In this document: piece by piece, positions 58,233 to 64,000 of the stretch
Numbering within the stretch: position 1 is the first letter of the stretch
Layout: the number at the start of each line of letters is the position of its first letter
Assembly: GCF_003837865.1 (NCBI RefSeq)
Contig: NZ_RQIS01000020.1
Location: forward strand, 39,915 to 103,914
From: Paraburkholderia dinghuensis
GTDB taxonomy: Bacteria > Pseudomonadota > Gammaproteobacteria > Burkholderiales > Burkholderiaceae
Direction of reading: 5' to 3'
Length of the DNA stretch: 64,000 nt
The notes under the pieces: generated by a model
The model's database searches: none
What the model saw: the letters and a program-made list of their open reading frames with translations, nothing else
Told to the model about the DNA's origin: nothing
Made by a program: the position numbers and the translations under genes

Positions 58233-59900
58233 TCAGGCAGCCTTGCGCGAGAGCGAGGCAGCGATATCGTCGCTGGCGTTGCCGATCGGCTGAATGCCGA
58301 ACTGCTCGACGAGCAGACCGAGAACATTCGGCGTGAGGAACGCGGGGAGCGTCGGTCCGAGGCGGATGTTGCGAATACCGAGTGCAAGCAGCGTCAGCAG
58401 CACGGCAGCGGCCTTCTGCTCGAACCACGAAATGACGAGCGAGAGCGGCAGGTCGTTCACGCCGCAATCGAACGCGCTGGCAAGCGCCATGGCGATGCGG
58501 ATCGCCGAATAGGCGTCGTTGCACTGGCCCACGTCGAGCAGACGCGGAATGCCGCCGATGTCGCCGAATTCGTGGCGGTTGAAGCGGTACTTGTTGCAGC
58601 CGAGCGTCATCACGACGGTATCGTTCGGGGCCTGCGTGGCGAAGTCCGTGTAGTAGTTGCGACCCGGCGCAGCACCGTCGCAGCCGCCGATCAGGAAGAA
58701 GTGATTGATCTGGCCTGCCTTGACTGCGTCGATGACCTTGTCCGCGACGCCGAGCACTGCATGGCGGCCGAAGCCCACCGTGATGGTCTCTTCGGGTGCC
58801 GTCTCAGCAAAGCCGGGCAACGCGCGAGCAGCCTGAACGACCACGCCGAAGTCGTGATGCTCGAGGTGGCGCACGCCGGGCCAGCCAACCGGACCGGTCG
58901 TGAAGATACGCTGGCGATACTGGGGCTGCGGTTCGATGATGCAGTTCGACGTCATCAGAATCGGGCCCGGGAAATTCGCGAAATCGCCGTGCTGGTCCTG
59001 CCACGCGCCACCATAGTTGCCGGCCAGATGGGTGTAGCGCTTGAGCGTCGGGTAAGCGTGCGCGGGCAGCATTTCGCCGTGCGTGTAGATCTGGACGCCC
59101 GTCCCTTCGGTCTGCTCGAGCAGCGCCAACAGGTCGCCGAAATCGTGACCCGACACGAGAATCGCCTTGCCCGCCACCGGGCTCACGCGCACCTTCGTCG
59201 GCGTTTGCTCGCCAAAGCGGCCCGTGTTCGCCGCGTCGAGCAATTCCATGACCTTCAGGTTGACGCGGCCGAGTTCGAGCGACTGGCCGAGCAGCGCGTC
59301 GGCATCGGCGGGATCGCTTGCGAGGAACGTCAGTGCGGCTTCGACGCCCGCATAGACCTCGTCGCTTTCATAGCCGAGCATGCAGGCGTGATGCGAATAC
59401 GCGGCCACGCCCTTCAGACCGTAGATGACGAGCGCGCGCAGACCGACGATATCGGCGCCCACGTCGGCTACGCCCGCCTGGATGCCAACCTGCTTCGCCT
59501 GCTCCAGCAGACCCGCCATCGAGTCAGCCGGTTGCCATTGCGCCGGGCCCGTCGGCGCCTCGAACGCAACACCCTGTGACGTGGCCTGCGCTTCGCAGGC
59601 GGCCTTCACGCGGTCACGCGTTTCGGCCGCTTCACGCAGCAGCACGACGAAGCGCGAGGCGTTAAAGTTGACATTCGTCAACGTCGTGAACAGCGCGTAG
59701 AGGATAAAGCGGTCCGCTTCGCGATCCGGCGTGCCCAGACGGCGAGCGAGACCGCAATACTGACCGATGCCTTTGACTGCGTACACCAGCAGGTCCTGAA
59801 GGTCGGCGGTCGTCGCGTCCTTGCCGCAATTGCCTTTTGCCGAGGCACAGCCCGGCTGGCTTTGGGTGCGGTCGGTCTGTTCACACTGGTAGCAAAACAC
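58233..59900 (-). CDS. hcp: Hybrid cluster protein (hydroxylamine/NO reductase)
   Basis: Hcp reduces NO to N2O (and hydroxylamine in vitro) and can act as an S-nitrosylase; it protects anaerobically respiring cells. I start at GTG 59900, giving the family N-terminus FCYQCEQT and 555 residues (E. coli 550). AGGAG lies 8 bases upstream, and the in-frame extension beyond is unlike the family. The Cys spacing C-X2-C-X11-C-X6-C matches class II Hcp of facultative anaerobes. Hybrid-cluster blocks are present (VSGHDFGD, TSNCIIEPQPQY, GCDGAAPGRNYYTDFA, TLGCNKYRF, VGQCNDAYSAIRIA). An FNR-like box lies about 145 bases upstream. Confidence 0.95.
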   Translation of the reverse strand: MFCYQCEQTDRTQSQPGCASAKGNCGKDATTADLQDLLVYAVKGIGQYCGLARRLGTPDREADRFILYALFTTLTNVNFNASRFVVLLREAAETRDRVKAACEAQATSQGVAFEAPTGPAQWQPADSMAGLLEQAKQVGIQAGVADVGADIVGLRALVIYGLKGVAAYSHHACMLGYESDEVYAGVEAALTFLASDPADADALLGQSLELGRVNLKVMELLDAANTGRFGEQTPTKVRVSPVAGKAILVSGHDFGDLLALLEQTEGTGVQIYTHGEMLPAHAYPTLKRYTHLAGNYGGAWQDQHGDFANFPGPILMTSNCIIEPQPQYRQRIFTTGPVGWPGVRHLEHHDFGVVVQAARALPGFAETAPEETITVGFGRHAVLGVADKVIDAVKAGQINHFFLIGGCDGAAPGRNYYTDFATQAPNDTVVMTLGCNKYRFNRHEFGDIGGIPRLLDVGQCNDAYSAIRIAMALASAFDCGVNDLPLSLVISWFEQKAAAVLLTLLALGIRNIRLGPTLPAFLTPNVLGLLVEQFGIQPIGNASDDIAASLSRKAA

Positions 59901-60043
59901 GAGTACTTCTCCTATTTCGACGGTTGCGCATGGGGGGCGCGGAGTTGGCATGCGTCACTTCGGTTACGGTACGGCGCAAACGCAATTAACATGCTTTTCG
60001 TATGAATCTTTTTAAATGTTGCCGGGTTCGGATCATTCGTGTG

Positions 60044-60057
60044 CTGATATAAATCAA
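60044..60057. promoter_or_regulatory. FNR-like box between hcp and nnrS
   Basis: CTGAT-ATAA-ATCAA matches the FNR/DNR consensus TTGAT-N4-ATCAA in nine of ten fixed positions. It lies in the divergent hcp/nnrS region, about 145 bases before hcp and 125 before nnrS, so it may switch on either or both under low oxygen or NO. Confidence 0.7.
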
Positions 60058-60181
60058 AAAAGGTGCCGTAGCGGCGCCGTGTCGCACCCGGCCGCGCGTG
60101 CGAGGAAATGCCGCATCAACGTGTTCTGCCCATCCCATATAAGATGCACGTGAAATACCTCTTTTATGCCGGAGAACCAGC

Positions 60182-61378
60182 ATGACCCTATATCGGATTA
60201 CCGAACCGCCAGCAGCTCCCCAGCGCGGCTTCGCCCTGTGGGCCCTCGGTTTCCGCCCGTTTTACCTGGGCGGCGCGCTCTTCGCCACCGCCGCCATGCT
60301 GGCGTGGCTAGCCGAACTCGACGGGCATCCGCTGCCTGCCCTGCACCCGTATTTGCCGGGAATGCTGTGGCACATTCACGAGATGATTTTCGGATTCGCA
60401 GCCGCAATCGTGGCAGGCTTCCTGCTTACCGCCGTACGGGCATGGACCACGGTGACGCCCGCGGAAGGAAAATCGCTCGCAGCACTGTGGGGGCTGTGGC
60501 TTGCGGGCCGCGTGGCCGTCGCATACGGGAGCGCCCCGATCGCCATCACCCTCGACATCGCGTTCCTGCCCGTGTGTGCAATCGTTCTGCTGCGCGTGCT
60601 CGTGCACGCGAAGAACCGCCACAACGTCTTTCTGCCCATCGCGCTTGCACTGCTGGCCACGACCAATCTCGTGTTCCACCTCGCCGCCGCGAGCGGGCGC
60701 GCGGACCTGGCCGTGCGCAGCGCCTACGTCGCGGTCGGTCTGCTCGTGCTGTTCGTCACGATCATCGGCGGACGCATCATCCCGTCGTTCACCGTCAACG
60801 CGATTCCCGGCTTCGAGATCAAGAAGTGGCGCTTCGTCGAGTCCAGCATCATGCTGTTGACCCTGCTCCCGTTCCTGCTCGACGGGTTCGGCGTGACGGG
60901 CCCCTTCCTCGCTGTCGCGGCTGCCGCCGCCGCGTTCGTCCAGGGGATGCGGGTTTTCGGATGGCGCTCGTGGCGCGTCGGCAACCGGCCGATTCTCACG
61001 ATCCTTCACATCGCCTATGCGTGGATTCCGGTCGGCTTCGTCATGCTCACGCTCGCGGCGCTAGGTGTCATCGCGCATACGCTCGCAATTCATACGTTCA
61101 CGGTGGGTGCGATTGGAGGCGCGATCATCGCGATGATGACGCGCACTGCGCGCGGGCATACGGGGCGGCCGCTCGTTGCCGGATATATGGATGTCGCGTG
61201 CTATGTGCTGCTCGTGCTCGCGGCGGTCGTTCGCGTGGTGGTTCCTGCGCTCGCGCCGCAGCTCATGCTCGTTGCGATTGATGTTTCGGCGGCGTGCTGG
61301 ATCATCGCGTTTGCCGGGTATTTCGCTCGCTACGCTGGATGGCTCGCGAAACCGCGGGTCGATGGTAAGCCGGGTTGA
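60182..61378 (+). CDS. nnrS: NnrS family haem-copper membrane protein
   Basis: A 398-residue protein with about 12 membrane segments. NnrS proteins bind haem and copper and relieve nitrosative stress, probably by limiting NO-derived iron complexes. Family features: FALWALGFRPFYLGGALFA at the start, WHIHEMIFGFAAAIVAGFLLTAV, GGRIIPSFTVNAI, and the late HTFTVGAIGGAIIAMMTRTARGHTGRPL. It is divergent from hcp across an FNR-like box, so both probably respond to the same anaerobic/NO signal. The ribosome site is GGAG a few bases before ATG 60182. Confidence 0.92.
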   Translation: MTLYRITEPPAAPQRGFALWALGFRPFYLGGALFATAAMLAWLAELDGHPLPALHPYLPGMLWHIHEMIFGFAAAIVAGFLLTAVRAWTTVTPAEGKSLAALWGLWLAGRVAVAYGSAPIAITLDIAFLPVCAIVLLRVLVHAKNRHNVFLPIALALLATTNLVFHLAAASGRADLAVRSAYVAVGLLVLFVTIIGGRIIPSFTVNAIPGFEIKKWRFVESSIMLLTLLPFLLDGFGVTGPFLAVAAAAAAFVQGMRVFGWRSWRVGNRPILTILHIAYAWIPVGFVMLTLAALGVIAHTLAIHTFTVGAIGGAIIAMMTRTARGHTGRPLVAGYMDVACYVLLVLAAVVRVVVPALAPQLMLVAIDVSAACWIIAFAGYFARYAGWLAKPRVDGKPG

Positions 61379-61391
61379 TGGGGCGTGTTCG

Positions 61392-61418
61392 TGGCGGGTC
61401 GGTGATTACGGCCCGCCA
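61392..61418. terminator. Hairpin between convergent nnrS and 61431 gene
   Basis: TGGCGGG (61392-61398) pairs with CCCGCCA (61412-61418). There is no T tract on either side, so it is only a weak terminator candidate. Confidence 0.35.
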
Positions 61419-61430
61419 AACTGTATCGGT

Positions 61431-61988
61431 TCAATGCGACGGAATTCGCGTTAGCTCTCGCATAGGCTTTGGAAGTTTGTTCATTGGTGTGCTTTCGTCC
61501 GGCTCGCCTTTTCCTGATACATAGCTGTAAACCAGATATTTTTTATCCGTTTCGTACCCTTCGTTCGGAATAACTAGCAACATACCTTTTTCGTCTGCAT
61601 ATAACCAAAGCGGCAACGCCTTCTCTGAAAAATGAAGGCGTTCAATTTCCTTAGTTAGCGGATTCTCGCGAATTGCAATGCCTTTTCGATATGGCGGGCC
61701 ATATTCGACCGCGAAAATCAGTGTTCCATGCGCGCATGCTGACAGAACAAGATGATCGTTACCTGAGGTGGCATTGTCATCGGGAAATGCCCGCTCGGTC
61801 TTGCCTTTGATTTCGACAAGTACGTCTTCAGCTTCGTATCCGGACGGCTTCACTTTGAGCGTAGCGCTATCACCGCCCGCGAGCGGACACGACAGCACCA
61901 CGCGTTGCTGAACGCCTTGGCCGCAGTGTGCTGGCGACGAAGCCAGGACAATCCCGGCGACAAACGCGGATCGCAACAGTCTATCCAT
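61431..61988 (-). CDS. Secreted hypothetical protein
   Basis: A 185-residue protein with a signal peptide (LLRSAFVAGIVLASSPAHC, cleavage near AHC/G). The mature region shows a beta-rich pattern (VVLSCPLAGGDSATLKVKPSGYEAEDVLVEIKG, LIFAVEYGPPYRKGIAIRENP, LWLYADEKGMLLVIPNEGY). No family is recognised. GC content is clearly lower than in neighbouring genes, and it sits next to an insertion-sequence cluster, so recent acquisition is likely. Confidence 0.6.
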   Translation of the reverse strand: MDRLLRSAFVAGIVLASSPAHCGQGVQQRVVLSCPLAGGDSATLKVKPSGYEAEDVLVEIKGKTERAFPDDNATSGNDHLVLSACAHGTLIFAVEYGPPYRKGIAIRENPLTKEIERLHFSEKALPLWLYADEKGMLLVIPNEGYETDKKYLVYSYVSGKGEPDESTPMNKLPKPMRELTRIPSH

Positions 61989-62117
61989 TTCACTTTCACC
62001 ATATCCCGCAGCAGTTGCATATATGCGCTTCTCGCGATGGCGCCGCAGCGGCGTCTAGCAGAGGGTCGCGCCTGCTGTGTCAGAGGAAACGGAGATCGAG
62101 CACGTCCTGATCGACTT

Positions 62118-62433
62118 GGACCGGCCAGAGTTTCATAGACACTCACGAGCCGTTCAGCGCATAGCGCCTTTCAAACTCTACAGGCGAAAGATCGCCGGCG
62201 GAACCATGTCGGCGAATCGGGTTGTAGAACATCTCGATGTAATCGAACACATCCGAGGTAGCCATTGCCCGGTTCGGATAGATCCGCCTCTTGATCCGCT
62301 CCTTCTTCAACGCACTGAAGAAGCTTTCCGCCACGGCATTATCGTGACAGTTACCGCGACGACTCATGCTCGGCACCATGTGGTGGGCCTTCAGGAACGA
62401 CTGCCAGTCGTCACTGGTGAACTGGCTGCCCTG
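62118..62433 (-). mobile_element. IS3-family element, 3' part of the transposase (orfB)
   Basis: The reading frame from the insertion junction to the stop at 62143 encodes the C-terminal part of an IS3-family DDE transposase: GSQFTSDDWQSFLKAHH, MSRRGNCHDNAVAESFFSALKKERIKRR (with the catalytic Glu) and DVFDYIEMFYN. TGGACCGGCCAGAGTTTCAT (starting at 62118) resembles a terminal repeat and probably marks the element's right end. The gene is cut at HSDQGSQF by the IS110 element. Confidence 0.85.
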
Positions 62434-63536
62434 GACGCCCTTCTAAAGATCAAGGGGTAATTTGCACCTGCGCGATCTGTCGGTTTCTCATGTCGAATGA
62501 CGTAATAGACTTCGCGGGCGATATAGCGCTTGAGACAGCGGATCGCTTCAAGCTTCGAATGCCCCTCGCTGACGCGTTTGTCGACGTAGGCCTTTGTGCG
62601 AGCGTCGGTTCGCAAGCGACCGATGGCAATGATGTGCAAGGCACTGTTGGCTGCACGGTCGCCTCCGCGATTCAGTCGATGTCGCGTCACCTTACCGGAA
62701 GACGCCGGGACGGGGCTTACTCCACAAGGGGCGGCGAAGCTGGCCTCTGACTGAAGCCGGTCGCTGTTGTCGCCAGCGGTCAGTAACAGCTGCGAAGCGG
62801 ACTCGTATCCAATCGAATTTCGGGAGACAAGGTCGGGGGCGAGTTCGTCGACGAGCGTCGCGATCATGACGTCGAGGTCGGCGATCTCGTCGTGTAACTC
62901 GAGATAGCGACGTCCAAGTGACTTCAGTGCAATCCGGCAAGCGGAGGTCACGTTCCGATAGTCGGACAGATCGGGACGCCACGCGGCTAGTGTCCGGATG
63001 AGCTGCATGCGTGTCATCGTGCGTAGTGATTCGCGTAACTCATCGGGCGCGCTGATGATGGTATTGTGGATCAGCTGCAATGCGACGCGACGCGCCGAAA
63101 TGGCCGTTTTCCGGCAGACTTTCAGAACGCGCAGCGATTCAATCATGCCATCGCGCGTCTTGGGCGTGACCGTACGTACACCGGCAAAGGCGGCATGAGC
63201 CGCGTTGCAGGCATCCAGCGTATCGTCCTTCCCCCGTTTGCGCCGATCGCTCTTGTCCGGCGCGGTGACCTCCAGCACGGTTACGTGGGCCTGCTGCAGG
63301 TAGCGGAGTAAGCCCGCTCCGTAGGTCCCAGTGCACTCGACGCCGACCCGGACAAGCTCACCGAATGAGCGCATCCAAAGCAGCATCTGCTTGTAGCCGT
63401 GCCGCGTGGTTGGGAAGGATTCGCTGCCGAGCACGCGATCATGTTCGTCAACGACCGCCGCGAAATGCAGATCCTTATGCGTATCAACGCCACCCACGAT
63501 GCTGCGATGCCCAGCAGTAGCCTGTTCTTCTTTCAT
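62391..63536 (-). CDS. IS110-family DEDD transposase
   Basis: A recombinase of about 381 residues. The N-terminal RuvC-like DEDD domain shows GGVDTHKDLHFAAVVD (first Asp), VGVECTGTYG (Glu) and KDDTLDACNA (Asp). The C-terminal Tnp20-like domain has FAAPCGVSPVPASSGKVTRHRLNRGGDRAANSALH with the catalytic Ser region. The start ATG is at 63536. The frame has no stop before the element's end at about 62434 and runs on about 14 codons into IS3 sequence, so the C-terminus is partly borrowed from the target. Otherwise the enzyme looks intact and could be active. Confidence 0.88.
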   Translation of the reverse strand: MKEEQATAGHRSIVGGVDTHKDLHFAAVVDEHDRVLGSESFPTTRHGYKQMLLWMRSFGELVRVGVECTGTYGAGLLRYLQQAHVTVLEVTAPDKSDRRKRGKDDTLDACNAAHAAFAGVRTVTPKTRDGMIESLRVLKVCRKTAISARRVALQLIHNTIISAPDELRESLRTMTRMQLIRTLAAWRPDLSDYRNVTSACRIALKSLGRRYLELHDEIADLDVMIATLVDELAPDLVSRNSIGYESASQLLLTAGDNSDRLQSEASFAAPCGVSPVPASSGKVTRHRLNRGGDRAANSALHIIAIGRLRTDARTKAYVDKRVSEGHSKLEAIRCLKRYIAREVYYVIRHEKPTDRAGANYPLIFRRASRAASSPVTTGSRS

Positions 63537-63826
63537 ACAGCCTTGCTCCGGTTGTCGATGGGTATGGGCGATTTCACCGGCATCGAGTACCTGGACAAGA
63601 CAGTAAGGTGACAGGGTGTCAGGCCCTTCTTGAGTCACACGTATCGACGAGGCGAAACCTCGCCGTTCGGCAGTTCCGGACGACCGACAGGTCCAGGGAA
63701 AGACATTGAGTCGATCAGAGTGTGGGTCAGGTCGCCCGGAACGCTTTACGGCACCAGATATCCCCGGAAAGCCGCCGTTGCAAACCGCCGACTGCCCGGA
63801 AACATCTGATACCCGTATTCTTACTG
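62434..63826 (-). mobile_element. IS110-family insertion sequence nested in IS3
   Basis: The boundaries come from the split IS3 gene: IS3 coding sequence stops at about 62433 and resumes at about 63827, and joining the two restores HSD-QGSQFTS. The element is about 1.39 kb with no target duplication (uncertain by one base), as IS110 elements insert without one. It has a transposase gene and a long non-coding 5' end. Confidence 0.8.
63537..63826 (-). ncRNA. Probable IS110 bridge/seek RNA region
   Basis: The 290 bases between the element edge and the transposase start hold no gene. In IS110-group elements this end is transcribed into a bridge (seek) RNA with loops that pair with donor and target DNA. 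The minus-strand transcript would contain CCCTGGAC (63691-63698), whose CCCTGG equals the IS3 target beside the insertion point. The fold has not been computed. Confidence 0.45.
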
Positions 63827-64000
63827 TCCGAATGCACCATGACGCCCGGTCCCGGTTTGCGTTTCCATACCGCTGCCAGCAAGGCCTGCAATGCCAGTCA
63901 CTGGTCATCGTCGAGCGCGTGGCCCAGCCGACAATCTGGCGCGAGTACAGATCCATGACCGCCGCCAGATACAGCCATCCCTCGTAGGTCCGGATGTACG
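63827..64000 (-). pseudogene. IS3-family transposase, 5' part, frameshifted and cut by window edge
   Basis: Encodes the segment YIRTYEGWLYLAAVMDLYSRQ and IVGWATRSTMTSD of an IS3 orfB, then continues in another frame as LALQALLAAVWKRKPGPGVM and VHSD. A one-base loss at about 63893-63897 causes the shift, so the IS3 copy was damaged independently of the IS110 insertion. The gene begins beyond position 64000. Confidence 0.8.

Overview
The window looks like a chromosome or megaplasmid segment of a Burkholderiales betaproteobacterium, most likely Paraburkholderia or Caballeronia. This rests on the high GC content, the dense LysR/GntR/MarR regulators, and the DUF1330, DUF1840, NnrS and narK1-narK2-narGHJI gene arrangements. 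I ran no database search; family calls come from motifs and remembered family sequences.

Positions 1-18,000 are accessory in character. They hold a PAS/GGDEF diguanylate cyclase, an ECF sigma factor between two membrane anti-sigma-like proteins, and a GIY-YIG nuclease-fold protein. Next comes a nickel-pincer-nucleotide (NPN) cofactor cluster (larC, a Tat-type aldo/keto reductase, larE, larB) without larA, ending in a truncated, frameshifted nickel-permease relic and a tyrosine recombinase. A 2OG-oxygenase-like protein, a LysR/DUF1330 pair, a secreted Asp-box (sialidase-fold) protein and a ribonucleotide reductase R2 gene without nrdA follow.

Positions 18,000-32,000 carry metabolism and regulators: thiM, a membrane J-domain protein, and a catabolic module (FAD/Fe-S 2-hydroxyacid dehydrogenase, MFS importer, class V aminotransferase) divergent from a GntR regulator. 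Two identical TTGCATGCAA palindromes lie between the module and its regulator. LysR/aguB, a PAS protein, a small secreted lectin-like protein, MarR and DUF1840 follow.

Positions 33,000-61,400 form a nitrate-respiration island. A forward operon narG-narH-narJ-narI-ppiC-narK faces a reverse operon narK1-narK2-narG-narH-narJ-narI. Between them lie mobB and the nitrate-sensing pair narX-narL, plus a nitroreductase-like gene and an unrecognised gene. Behind the reverse operon are hcp with a partner reductase and nnrS, all for nitrosative-stress handling. Regulatory sites fit this: a NarL-type 7-2-7 repeat upstream of narK1, an FNR-like box between hcp and nnrS, a terminator between narK1 and narK2, and strong terminators after narK and narI. 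No nitrite, nitric-oxide or nitrous-oxide reductase gene is in the window.

Positions 61,400-64,000 hold a secreted hypothetical protein and a nested mobile element: an IS110-family element inserted in the transposase gene of an IS3-family element that runs off the right edge. The IS110 element has a non-coding end of about 290 bases where its guide (bridge/seek) RNA is expected.
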